Assembly: GCA_035578905.1 (NCBI GenBank)
Contig: JAQJVL010000520.1
Location: 496,001 to 560,000 of the forward strand
Source of the DNA: Stictocephala bisonia
Taxonomy: Eukaryota > Arthropoda > Insecta > Hemiptera > Membracidae
Length of the DNA: 64,000 bases
Direction of reading: 5' to 3'
Shown here: one piece after another, positions 1 to 10,607 of the stretch
Numbering within the stretch: position 1 is the stretch's first letter
Layout of the letters: each line of letters opens with the position of its first letter
The notes under the pieces: generated by a model
Seen by the model: only the letters and a program-made list of their open reading frames with translations
Database searches by the model: none
Told to the model about the DNA's origin: nothing
Position numbers and translations under genes: made by a program

Positions 1-3000
1 TAACACATAAAAGTGAAATCCTGCACCTCATCTTGGTTACAAAAACCTACTTTTTGATACCATTAGTGACATTTCATCTTTTCACGGGTAGCCTACAGCC
101 CGTGAGGAGTTGAACGAAAATCTTAAATCTAAGCCAAGTTTGTTATCCAATGAAACCGGACTTCGAAAGGATTATCCTTTACAGAGTAGCGGTCATTTGA
201 ATGTCATGACAAACAAATTTAATCTTTTTTCTTGTGAAGTAACTAATTTGTATGGTTATTTTTTCCACAGATAATTTGATAATTTAATTTGTTTGAATAC
301 TTGTGCTCATTAAAATGTAATTCTTGATCAGAATAATTTACATTAAAACCGTAAAATCGCGGAGAAATAATATTGATGGAATTAGTTACTTTGAAATTAA
401 ACGACTTGTTAAATTGAAAGTCGTTTCATTAGACGCTGTGACTTGTGTTGATTGTTATAAGCACAGTAATTTTTTAATTGAAACTCTTTTCCGTGTCTTA
501 CCCATGAACAATCTTTATAAAAATCAAATAAATTCAAAACCAAAGCTTTTGGTAATCTTGTGAGTTTTGAAAACTGTATAGGAGTATAAAAAGGTTTGTG
601 AGAGAGCGGCTGGAAAATATAACTGAAAACTAAGAAAATATGACAATGAAATATTGTGATAAAAAGAGATAGAACTTATAAATTACTTTTTTATGAGTTA
701 TCATTGAATTTTTTTGATAATTTTATTATTGTTGTTGTAAAATCAAAACTTATACATTTTCTTTTGATCATTACGAGCAAATCTTTACACAAATCATGCT
801 TAACACATTCCAAGTACAAGATAGTACAAATATTAAGTGGGTCGGTAGCGGTAAATTACTTGAACCATTTTCAGACGAGAGAAACTTGCAGAGGATTTAT
901 TATAAATTTACATGTAATACTATTACATGAAATTTGTTTTACACTTCTATTTTTCTTCTTATTTTATAATTAATTTTTGGTTTTGTAAATAATCAAAACT
1001 TATTTTCATTTTTCATATTTTTTTAATTTTCTTATAAAGATTTTCATTTTATCTGTCCTCAAGACTTGGATATAAATAAGTCTTTTAACTGTGTCACCAA
1101 TATTTCGTTTTTGTCTCTTGATCTGTCCACTTTACAATATCTACAAGCAGTAATGAGTGGCCCAATAAATTGGTCAAATTGAAAGGTTTAAAATGTTAAA
1201 AGGGTTGTGGAAAACAGAGGGTTGAGTAAGATGAATAAATATAATGTGGTTATAAAAGATCGAGATATGAGAAATTATGGCGATAAGATGTAATTTTTTA
1301 AATAGTCTATGTTTACTATGTATTTACAGTACTTTTTTGTATTGTATAACACTTTTTGGCCGTATTTATTTAACAATTTATAGAACATTTTTGTTTTGTT
1401 TTTGGGTTTGATCAAATGTTTATTAATGTAAATAGTTCATAAATTTATTCAAATTCAATTCAAAATCATTTATTATTTCTGAAATTGATATTACATTGCA
1501 GTGTCTTTTTTAATCTCTCTAGCATATAGCTATTTGAGAGATCAACTAATTTTATCATAATGAAATATCTTTAATAAATGGGTAATCTTAAAGTAACTAA
1601 CAAACAAAACAAAAATAAATAAACAAATCAACAAGCACCAAGGAAACATAGTTAAAGGAAACCAAATAACATTTGTTATTCACTATAAAAACCAATTTTT
1701 TTTTTCAAAAATTTAATTTTTTATATCAGTAGTCCTAATGTTTATTTTATTTTGGAGTTCATATCAATTAATTGTTTGATTGTTTAAAACTTCCTCCTGG
1801 ATCACGACTGGTAGTCCTAACTCCACATGAGCCTCAAAGCATTAAATATTAACACAATGGAAGTAAACAAATAAATAATATACATAACTATATAAAACAA
1901 ATATACTATAAATTGGCAATAATTAAACAATATTAAATACTATATAGACTATGAACAATTCAACAAACAAACAAAAACAAAAGACAAATGAAATCAATTA
2001 TGTGCATGTAACATATGTATAATCCAAAGAAATAACGATACAAATAACAACAAATAAAATCTAACAGTAATAAGAAACATAATATTCTAACTATAAACTT
2101 ATAGTTGATTGATAATTAAAAGTATAACTTCTAATTATATGTTTCAAGGATCCTTATATGTGCCATCAATACAGTTTGCTTGTCTCTGTATCTGCTAAGG
2201 TATTTTTAAAGTATCTATAAAGATTTATGATACCCAGTCAGTATAAAAAAAGTAAAAATCAATAAATTTGGCAAATTGAAAAGTTTAAAAATGTGAGCTC
2301 TAATAAAAATAATGAGCTTATGGGAGGGATATATCGAAAAATTCTCGTGAATAAATTCCGTATAGAAAGTATGTCTAAATTATAAGTTATATTTTATAGT
2401 TCCTCGTGGTGTAACATCACTGACAATCTTCAAGCCACCTGCAGAATAAAAATCTTGGCTTTCTTATCATCCATCGTTATTTTATCATCCTTAAACAATT
2501 AATTGTTTCATAATTTAATTTGATAAATTTTCATAAATAATGTTTCATAAACTTGTTAGTTAAGAATACAAATAAATAATCCCCTTTATTTATAAGTGCG
2601 TAAAATAGGTTTCATTTGCTTGATGTATAACTTATGTACTTTGAGAATTTGGCTAAAATTCAAACAAGAGAATGTATAGGGTCAAAATACGCGAAGTACT
2701 GTAAATGCAACTCGGTGAACGGAAGCGGGAGTCTTCCGGGCCTTGCCCTCTGTGCCCAGGCCGACTATCGGTTGGAGTTCTGTCTGTCCATTCTGTATTC
2801 CTCTATCCACTGTGGGAAAACGGGAATCCCGCACTATGATTTGGCAACGCCACGCCAGTTAGCGACCGTTTCAACGCCTTTATTTTGAGAAATACCATGA
2901 ACTACCCGTTTCATTAATTCCTATACCGTGAGGCTTCTGTATCTGTCTATATTATGTGCTTGTAGCAAGAAAAATGCTAGTCGCACCGTGCGAGATGCAT

Positions 3001-3020
3001 ATGTGTGTAACCCAACCCGC
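1..3020. repeat. Dispersed repeat family A, copy 1 (5' end outside window)
   Basis: This AT-rich stretch matches 6433-8035 in the same orientation in three blocks: about 1-290, 1050-1440 and 2110-3020. Shared landmarks are the text around the 'cccgtgaggagttgaac' motif, the 'aattgaaaggttta' blocks and a GC-richer 3' part at about 2680-2960. Copy 1 has about 750 bp (290-1045) and about 660 bp (1443-2105) that copy 2 lacks. No long ORF is present; the short ORFs are not conserved between copies. The copy begins abruptly at base 1, so its 5' end lies outside. It may be the body of a hammerhead-bearing retroelement, because copy 2 starts right after the ribozyme hairpin at 6219-6364. That link is inference. 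Confidence 0.75.
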
Positions 3021-3797
3021 CTTAGTCAGGCCCGTGAAGTAAGACAGCTCACTGGTAGAACGATTCCCTCTGCTGCTGGAACTCCTATATGCGCCAAATA
3101 TAACACGCAATTCGTTTATTGTCGGGCCTAATTATAGAAAGTTATTTAATTATATTACTGATTTTTAAACTATTGTATTAACAATACAGTAAAGCACATT
3201 TTCTAGACTTCAATAAAAATTCATGGAACATGCCATGTGAGGTGGTTATATATCCCGGAACCCCTGCAAAAATCCGCCGATTTCAATTATCCTCTTTTTC
3301 TCGCATTATCTTACGGCAACCATATGTGTGATGAGGCTGGGTAGGAACACAGCCTGAGAAGTTACCGACACGCCGAAAACCTCCCAACATCGGTTATGGT
3401 AATAGCGAAACTGGGATTATTACTAATGAGCCTTACTACTGTCGGTGCAGAAATTATGGGCTCGCCTAAATCGACCCAGTCTACCTGCTCCGCATTCCAA
3501 AAATACCATTATTCGATTTCAATACCACTGTTCGTGTACAGTGCCTTAAAGCGGCTACGTGGGGTTTGCGCTCGTGGGGTTTGCGCCACGTGGTGTTTGC
3601 GACCTCCCTAAGATGTTACCGTGGGGTTTGCGCCCAAGATAATTAGGCACATTTCCCTCGTTTGTTATACACCTACAACCGACTGATTTAAGTAGGGACG
3701 GCTTCTCCTTCGTCGTTGTAAAAAGTTCAGGTTTCAGGGTTTCCATCACATCTTCACTATAACCACAGAATATAGACAGATACAGAAGCCCCACGCA
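2926..3797. repeat. Short inverted pair (2926-2960 / 3765-3797)
   Basis: The segment reading 'gaggcttctgtatctgtcta' at about 2930 reappears in reverse complement at about 3765-3797 ('tagacagatacagaagcccc'). Family A copy 2 carries the same text near 7995-8025. A rearranged fragment of family A therefore appears to follow copy 1 in inverted orientation. The DNA between (3130-3554) shows no gene that I recognise. Confidence 0.5.
3555..3662 (+). repeat. GTGGGGTTTGCG repeat, inverted copy of 9519-9626
   Basis: Three or four direct copies of the motif gtggggtttgcg lie here. The whole block, running on through 'gataattaggcacattt', is the reverse complement of 9519-9626 with few differences. The two blocks lie 6 kb apart in opposite orientation. 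Confidence 0.75.
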
Positions 3798-4575
3798 ATG
3801 CTAAATTTTGAAACGCGATATCGCTTAACTCACCGGCCAGATCATACGCGGCGCTAGTGGTAAAAACCGGCCAAGCGCGGTTGCCAAACTGTGGCTGGCC
3901 GGCCGGCCCAGCCGGCCAGGGAGAAATCCTTCGCTACGAATCGTCTCTGGTCTCTCAGGCTAGTCAACTGCAACAGTCCCGCGTGTATGGCACGAGCAGT
4001 CCAACATTGATGCATATGCGGAGTTTAATATTACTGTACATCTTTTACTGTTAAAACGTAATATTCATATTAAAAATTTTTATTGACAATTATTGTTTGT
4101 TTAATTCGGTGCCTGCCCTAAACCGCCCAATCTTAGTAATTACTAGAAAAAAATTAAAATAATCAGGTATTCTTTCCTATAATACGTTTTTGTTTCTCTT
4201 GTTTACTATAGGTCTTAACCGACAAGTTTTGCATAACTTGGTGGACATACATTTTGTACACACGAGTAAAAATAAGTAAATAAAACGTATGGAAAAATAT
4301 TTTGACTGTGTTAAGGGCCTTGTTTGTAAATAATAGCCTACATAAATGTTAGTAAAATTATTTTGTATACTTTATTATTTTATTGGCGTTGTCAGACTAA
4401 AATTCCATACACGTAGCTTAATAAACTATTTAAAAAATACATTATTTTAAACGTTTCTTCAGGTATTCATCAGTAGGGTGCTATTTTCGCTCAAAACGTG
4501 ACTAACTGAAAATTATATAAATATAAAACATAAATAATCCTATTACAAAGAACAAATGTTTTCCAATTTTATCGT
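3798..4575. other. Unassigned; GC-rich patch then AT-rich DNA
   Basis: About 3830-4010 is GC-rich with ggccggcc-type runs and looks like part of a non-coding repeat. 4030-4575 is AT-rich and shows nothing I can name. Confidence 0.3.
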
Positions 4576-5545
4576 GGCTAGGGAGATGATTTCTATAAGT
4601 ATTAACCTCCTGGGGCCTAACCGCCTTTTATAAGGACATAGGTATTAACTGTACTGAGTCCTAAGATTTTGTCAGAAACGAGTATGACAAAAGCCGAATG
4701 TCCTTCTATAAGGACAATTACTTCAGAACCATTTCAGTCCATTTAAAGCCATTTCTCTCCTGAAACTAAATACAATATCAGATTTTGAACAGGATAAATA
4801 TTAAGGGGTAAATGCTCCTAAAACAAAACAAAAAACTCCTAAAACCAGTAAAAGGGTAGTACAAAAATAAAACTTACAAGTGGAGCATCAAACTATAGGT
4901 ATTTATCTCAAAAATTACATTTTACCTTTACATCTTGGAAGAGACAACGTTTAAGGGTTCTGCCCCCCCCCCAAATAAAAAGAAGCTCCAAAACCCAAAA
5001 TTGAGTACTAATGTCAAACTAATACACTCAAGTGGGATGTCAAAATAAAAGTATTTTTCTCTTAAATACTAATTTACCATCAGATTTGAGAAAAGTCTAT
5101 GTTTAGGGGTCCCGCTGCCCCAAAAACCAAAATTAATGGTCATACTGGTTAAAAATCCTGACGAGGCAGAGGGCCGATCTTTCTCACGAGGCGACATGCC
5201 GAGATCCACAAATGGACTGTAGCAGTATCTTGGTGAGGCCGCAAGCCGAACTTTCCCCCGCGAGGCCGTAGGCCGAGTTCCATAACTGCCTGTAGAAGAG
5301 CGTCTTGGCGAGGCCGTAGGCCGAGCTCCTCCACGAGGCCGCAGGCCGAGTTCCTCGAATGGGACTGTAGCAGAGTGTCTTGGTGAGACCGCAAGCCGAA
5401 CCTTCCCCCGCGAGGCCTGTAGCAGAGCGTCTTAGCGTGGCCGAAGGCCGAGCTCCCCCACGAGGCCGCAGGTGACCCATATCTCACGAGCACAGCGAGT
5501 GACGACGGGGTTGGCATGCGAAGTGGGCAGGGGTGTCCCCTAGTT
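4576..5545. repeat. Dispersed repeat with internal 75-bp minisatellite
   Basis: Positions 5160-5475 hold about three and a half tandem units. They start at 5229, 5304, 5379 and 5431; the period is 75 bp and one unit is shortened to 52 bp. Each unit has two versions of the core gaggccgcaggccgag. The right end (5463-5541, containing 'ggggttggcatgcgaag') recurs at 33385-33446, and the text just left of the minisatellite also resembles 33260-33340. This is therefore a dispersed element. Open frames across it are by-products of the 75-bp period (divisible by 3). Confidence 0.7.
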
Positions 5546-6198
5546 TTTTTAATAACATTGGTTTGGTTTCGGTTATTTTATCATTGTGTCTTGTTATAAC
5601 TTAGTGTTTTAATGGATAGAAAGAAAGACTACGACAGTTTGTGTTGGAGGAAGTATAAATATTTATACAAATAGAATCACTGCGGATGTTAAGGTTCCCA
5701 AAAGACCTATCACAAGTGTACGTGGAGGACTGTGGTAAGTGAAAGAAATGTTTTAAATAATACACATCCTAGATTATTTTAGGTCTAGATTATTTTCCTC
5801 GAGCCATTTGTGCCATGTGTTAATATAAATTAATCAAACGTCTTCTGCGTCTTGTCTCCGCATTGTCAATTATCTTCTATTGTCTAAAACTGTAACAATG
5901 CCATGAGTAAACTGAAAAATACTAAATTAAAATGTTAAAGTGTTTAGCAAAGCCCGTCTTCAACCTTATGGTAGCGCTATCAGCGTTCACGGAGTGAATG
6001 TGACGAATGCTGCAGTCGCACACCATTCACACACCTTACTTCACTAATCTATGCGATACATTTCCTGCAGCAAAAGTATACCCACATTCGTATTTGGTAA
6101 CTAATCGTTAAAATGAATAAGTGAAACCAGTTTGATATAAACTCCACGTTAGACCAAACTATTTACATTATCGTAATCCGGGTAGGACCGTGTCTGAT
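5546..6198. other. Unassigned intergenic DNA
   Basis: AT-rich DNA with no ORF of substance and no repeat that I recognise within the window. Confidence 0.3.
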
Positions 6199-6218
6199 TG
6201 CTATGTACACTAATTAGA

Positions 6219-6266
6219 TGTTGCTGACGTTTCGAGTGCATTGTAGCTCTCATCTTCAGGGCGACA
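6219..6266 (-). ncRNA. Hammerhead ribozyme-like motif, left arm of locus 1
   Basis: On the minus strand the order is stem I 3' strand TGTCGCC, core CTGAAGA (plus positions 253-259), stem II GAGAGC / GCACTC with loop TACAAT, core GAAA (230-233), a two-base stem III (CG), TC at the cleavage site, then AGCAACA as the other stem I strand. Stem II pairs 5 of 6; stem I pairs 5 of 7. All invariant core bases CUGANGA and GAAA are present. Short stem III hammerheads are known from Penelope-like elements. The fold was worked out by eye. Confidence 0.6.
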
Positions 6267-6317
6267 TACTCATCACCAGGTACATTACATATATTCTGTG
6301 GATCTAGCAACAGAGTG

Positions 6318-6364
6318 TGTTGCCCTGAAGATGAAACTGCAATGCACTTGAAACGTCGGCAACA
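6318..6364 (+). ncRNA. Hammerhead ribozyme-like motif, right arm of locus 1
   Basis: Stem I strands TGTTGCC (6318-6324) and GGCAACA (6358-6364) pair perfectly over 7 bp. The core CTGAAGA is at 6325-6331 and GAAA at 6350-6353. Stem III is the palindrome CG, followed by TC as the predicted cleavage site after 6357. Stem II here is weaker than in the left arm because of substitutions. Cleavage activity is inference. Confidence 0.6.
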
Positions 6365-6432
6365 TGTACATAGCGTGCATACAAGGTGAAAAAGTATAGA
6401 AACACTGTCACAGCTTTTATATGACTTAACAT

Positions 6433-8035
6433 ATAAAAGTGAAATCTTGCACATCATCTTGGTCACAAAAACCTACTTTTTCATACCATTAGTGACTTTT
6501 CATCCTTTCACTGGTAGGCCCTACGGCTCGTGAGGAGTTGAACGAACATCTTAAATCTAATCCAAGTTTGGTATTCAATGAAATGTTTATTTAAGAGAAT
6601 TAATTGTCGCAAACTGGACTTGGAAAGGATTATCCTTTACAGAGTAGCGGTCATTTGAATGTCATGACAAACAAATTGTCTTGTGAAGTAACTAATTTGT
6701 ATGGTTATTTTTCCATACATAATTTGATAATTTAATTTCTCTTAGTAATTAATTGTGTTTAAGACTTTTATCTGTTCTAAAGACTTGGATATAAATCAGT
6801 CTTTTAACTGTGTCACCAATATTCCTTTTTTGTCTCTTAATATTTCCACTTTAAAGTATCTACAAGCAGTAATAAGCGCCCTATTAAATTGGCCAAATTG
6901 AAAGGTTTAAAAATGTGAAAAGGGATATAGAAAATAGAGCGTTGAGCAAGATGAATAAAAATAATGTGGTTATGAAAGATCGAGATATGAGAAATTTTGG
7001 TGATAAGATATAATTTTTAAAATAGTCTATATGTTTACTATGTGTTTACAGTATTTATTTTGTATTGTATAACACTTTTAGGGCGTATTTATGTAACAAT
7101 TTATGTTTTGTTTTTGGGTTTAATCAAATGTTTATTAATATAAATAGTTCATAAATGTATCGATAGTTAAAAGTATAACTTCTAATTATATGTTTCAAGG
7201 ATCCTTATAAGCATGTGCCATCAATACAATTTGCTTGTCTCTGTATCTGCTCAGGTACAGTATATAGTATCTATAAACATTGATGATATTCAGTCGGTAT
7301 AAAATAAGTAAAAAAATCAATCAATTTGGCAAATTGAAAGGTTTAAAAATAGTAAGCCCTAATCAAAATGAATAAAAATAATGAGCTTATGAGAGGGATG
7401 TATTGAGAAATTGTGGTGAATAAATTCTGTATAGTATGTATGTCTAAATTATATGTTATATTTTATAGTTCCTCGTGGTGTAATATCACTGACAATGTCC
7501 AAGCTAACTGCAGAATAAAAATTTTGGTTTTCTTATCATCTATCGTTATTTTATCTTCCTTAAACAATTAATTGTTTCATAATTTAATTTGATAAATTAT
7601 CATAAATGTTTCATAAACTTGTTAATTAAGAATACAATTAAACAATCCCCTTTATTTAGAAGTGCATAAAATAGGTTTCATTTGCTCAACTTATAACTTA
7701 TGTATTAGAAGAATTTTGCTAAAATTCAAACAAGAGGATGTATAGGGTCAAAATACGCGGAGTAAATGCAACTCAGTGAACGTAAGCGGGGGCAGGCCTA
7801 TTCCGGGCCTTGTCCTCAGTGCCCTGTCTGACTGTCGGTTGGAGTTTTGTCTGTCCATTCTGTATTCCTCCCTCCTCTGTGGGAAAACGGGAATCCCGCA
7901 CTATGATCTGGCAACGCCGCGCCAGTTAGCGACCGTCTCAACGCCTTCACTTTGAGAAATACCACGAACTGTCCGTTTCATTATTTCCTATACCGTGGGG
8001 CTTCTGTATCTGTCTATATTCTGTGCTATAACGTA
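6433..8035. repeat. Dispersed repeat family A, copy 2
   Basis: This is a shorter relative of 1-3020 in direct orientation, lacking two internal blocks. The GC-richer part at 7735-7990 matches 2680-2960 closely. A third, more diverged fragment lies inverted at about 38945-39110, recognisable by 'caactcctcacgggc' and 'gaagtcatacaaaag'. No intact reading frame is conserved among the copies. Confidence 0.75.
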
Positions 8036-8337
8036 TACGCACTATGAGGAATTGACACTGACAACAACTTCGCACGGAATGAATAAACAACACGGATGAA
8101 TCGACCTTACGCCTGCGAAGGGTGAGGGGATGGGGTAGTTGACCTGGTAGGGTAATGACCGCTGGGATTCCCAAAGAGAGAGTACTATTTTGGGAAACGC
8201 CGGGTAAAATAACAACAATTCCCCCGACGAACCAACCTGCGCCTAGCGAATTTATTTTAGAAGATTTATTTATGCATGATACCTTGGAACTAAAATATAA
8301 AACTCACACTATGAGTATTAAAACCTGGTAGTTGGGG
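8036..8337. other. Unassigned between repeat A and the TTAGG foldback
   Basis: Moderately GC-rich DNA with no convincing ORF. Nothing further recognised. Confidence 0.3.
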
Positions 8338-8591
8338 AAGTTGCTCCATCGACTCCCTTCCCGAGAACCGCACGTTTGGCACACATTTTTGGACCTTCTG
8401 CCCATGGCAGTTTTGGCACAATCATTAGAGCGGAATAAGTAGGGTCAACTCGCCTGCTTGGAAAAGGCAGGTTTGGCACAGTCGCTCGACCAGGTAGACG
8501 CCATCGAACGAGGGAAAACGGGAATTTTATTATTCCCGTCAACTCTGCGTGGCAGTCATTTGCCCGTGATATAACAAATTTTTAAATTTAA

Positions 8592-8631
8592 ACCTCACTA
8601 GGTTAGGTTAGGTTAGGTTAGGTTAGGTTAG
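8592..8631 (+). repeat. (GGTTA)n, insect telomere-type pentamer, about 6 units
   Basis: Six consecutive ggtta units, the same pentamer as the insect telomeric repeat TTAGG. A second run of about four units lies at 8801-8822 in the same orientation. Shorter runs occur at 13249-13266 (inverted) and 32019-32038 (inverted). Confidence 0.85.
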
Positions 8632-8636
8632 ATCAT

Positions 8637-8798
8637 GATCTATTTGGGTAGCATCCGTGTTCCAATTGGGTAGCATCCGTGATCTACTTGGGTAGCAGCC
8701 GTGATCTACTCGGGTAGCATCCGTGATCTACTTGGGTAGCAGCCGTGATCTACTCGGGTAGCATCCGTGATTTACCTGGGTAGCAGCTGTGATCTACC
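8637..8798 (+). repeat. 22-bp minisatellite between the TTAGG runs
   Basis: About seven units of the form gatctacttgggtagcagcc plus gt, with two alternating variants (acttgggtagcagc and actcgggtagcatc). The variants alternate, which suggests a 44-bp higher-order unit. Confidence 0.8.
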
Positions 8799-9139
8799 GC
8801 AGGTTAGGTTAGGTTAGGTTAGTTGCTTACTTCAATAAGCACCACAGCAGGGAATTTGCGGGGGCAAAAAAGTTCCCATTTTCCCGCATTCTGGCCACCT
8901 GGCTGCTACTACCTGGCCGGGCGGTGTGTGCCAATCGTGCCTTTCTGAAACTTACAGGTTGACCCTTCTTAATCCCCTCTAATGACTGTGCCAAAAGTGC
9001 CATTCCAAATCGGCCAAAAATGTGTGCCAAACGTTCTACGGCCCCCTTCCCGATAATTATTATGTGACCTCCCCACGGACCATAATAATTTATAACTGCC
9101 ATTACAAACATTTCCCCCACTACAGATATACTGAACTAC

Positions 9140-9385
9140 AGGTATACTGAACATGCATACCAAATTTCAAGAAAATCGGTCAATTCTTTCTGCCCAAAAG
9201 TTTGTTTACTCACAGATAGACAGACAGACACACATACACACATACAGACAGACATTTTGTAAAAACCACTTATATGGACTCAGGGGACCTCAAAATGGAT
9301 ATTTCCATAAAAAATTCAAAATCGAGTTTTTGGACGATCACAATACTTTCTCTATCCTATTATATTATATGAGAGAGTAAAAGTA
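9140..9385 (+). repeat. Dispersed retro-repeat fragment with CAGA tract
   Basis: The text 'ccaaatttcaagaaaatcgg' followed by a (CAGACA)-rich tract at 9216-9255 is typical of 3' regions of arthropod SINE/LINE families. The assignment rests on recall of such sequences and is tentative. No second copy was seen here. Confidence 0.35.
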
Positions 9386-9518
9386 GTCCATGTTATGCGG
9401 ATTTCAAGAACGATACCTTACGTAATGAGATTGAAATCTAATGAGATAAAACCCTTGGCTCTAAATGTTTAGAGTCAAGGATAAAACGGACTACTTTTTA
9501 AGTCTCTAACAACAAGGA

Positions 9519-9626
9519 AAATGTGCCTAATTATCTTGGGCGCAAACCCCACGGTAACATCTTGAGGAGGTAGCAAACCCCACGAGGCGCAAACCCCACG
9601 AGCGCATCTCCCACGACACCCTTAAA
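9519..9626 (-). repeat. GTGGGGTTTGCG repeat, inverted copy of 3555-3662
   Basis: The reverse complement of this block matches 3555-3662 through the 'aattaggcacattt' end and the repeated gtggggtttgcg units. Confidence 0.75.
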
Positions 9627-9648
9627 GCTCGGGACCCTCGGACCGAAT

Positions 9649-9762
9649 CCGCGACACAGGAGCGCCTCTTACCTGGCTAAGAGGTTGTCATAAATACTTT
9701 TCGCTAGGGGTGCGACTCAGGAGCGCCTCCGAAAAGGGGTGGGGAGGCGCTCCTGTGTCGCA
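9649..9762. repeat. Clustered 17-bp inverted motifs (GCGACACAGGAGCGCCT)
   Basis: Three copies of gcgacacaggagcgcct lie here: two on the plus strand (about 9651 and 9713, the second with 'actcagg') and one on the minus strand (about 9745-9761). Read on the minus strand the order is forward, reverse, spacer, reverse. The same order with gcgacagtggagcgcct occurs at 17254-17357. Confidence 0.7.
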
Positions 9763-10603
9763 CCTAAAACTACCTGTCCTCGGCACTCTACCTGCTTCCT
9801 ACCTGCTATCAAGCTCAGCTCGCGGGGTCTTCTAAATACCTACCAATCTAATATCACAACGGCTACTATCATACTGACTTTGCACTGCATATTTTGTAGG
9901 AGTAAGTGTAACATTGATTCTGTAGGGGTTATCCTAAAAAGTGGTTAAACTATTGCAGACTTGTTTTAAAACAAGTTTATAATCGTACAGATAGAAAACA
10001 TCTACCCTTGTTCATGCACACTATCTACCTTCGTCTTCGGAGGTGGGCCACATCATGTTTACCACATCAACTCCCGAGGACTAAAATAATGATGTATTTA
10101 TAGTCATCTTTAAAAAAAAAAAAACTATAAACTTTATACTTTTTAGTTTTATGTAAAAGGAACACGTAGACACTCTTCATTTGATCATGACTTGCCCCTT
10201 TAACAAATGAGTATTAATTATAAAATATTTACCATAGTTTATACAAATTCGTAAAAGCCAAGCAGTGGGATTTTAAAATTATATTAATTTTATTACTGGG
10301 CAAATGGTTTCAAAGAAATTGAAGTTACAAAAAAGGTCAATAACTGCAAATAGGCTTGTAAATAACAAATATGTATTTCTTAGTTTTATCACTTAATAAT
10401 TTGTATAACATTCTAAAATAATAAATATACATTTAAATTTAAACTAAATAATTTGGGTTACACTTACTAATATTTAAAACTTAAAATTTAAAAAAATACT
10501 TACACTCAAACAAAAAATACTATTTACCTCAATCTGTAGGCTACACTATTCTAACACAACAAAATATGGAAATTCAAACAAAAAAATTATATTTTACTTT
10601 TAC
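9763..10603. other. Unassigned AT-rich DNA
   Basis: No gene recognised. 'caaacaaaaaatactattta' near 10508 recurs near 11470, so the DNA flanking the piggyBac element on both sides may belong to one duplicated unit. Confidence 0.3.
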
Positions 10604-10607
10604 TTAA

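Larger units (their letters stand above)
6199..6376. repeat. Inverted repeat (hairpin) carrying two hammerhead cores
   Basis: Arms of about 65 bp (6199-6266 and 6318-6376) are inverted copies with small indels, separated by about 51 bp. Both arms contain a hammerhead-like core. The hairpin directly precedes copy 2 of repeat family A. Confidence 0.85.
8338..9070. repeat. Diverged inverted repeat enclosing TTAGG arrays and a 22-bp minisatellite
   Basis: The left arm (about 8338-8540) and the reverse complement of the right arm (about 8860-9070) share a series of blocks, including 'cgtttggcacacattttt' and a second 'ttttggcacaatcatta'-like block. I judge identity near 70-75 percent by eye. The centre holds TTAGG arrays and a minisatellite. 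It looks like an old foldback transposon; no TSD could be fixed. Confidence 0.65.

Noticed and set aside
4453..4473. Possible fourth hammerhead (minus strand CTGATGA ... GAAAC)
   Set aside because: The nine bases between the core parts cannot form stem II, and no stem I pairs around it.
5149..5517. 122-aa and 98-aa minus-strand frames
   Set aside because: They follow the 75-bp minisatellite, whose period is a multiple of three; two frames are open together and neither has a domain.
8592..8822. Chromosome end (telomere)
   Set aside because: TTAGG runs are only four to six units and continue into unique DNA on both sides.
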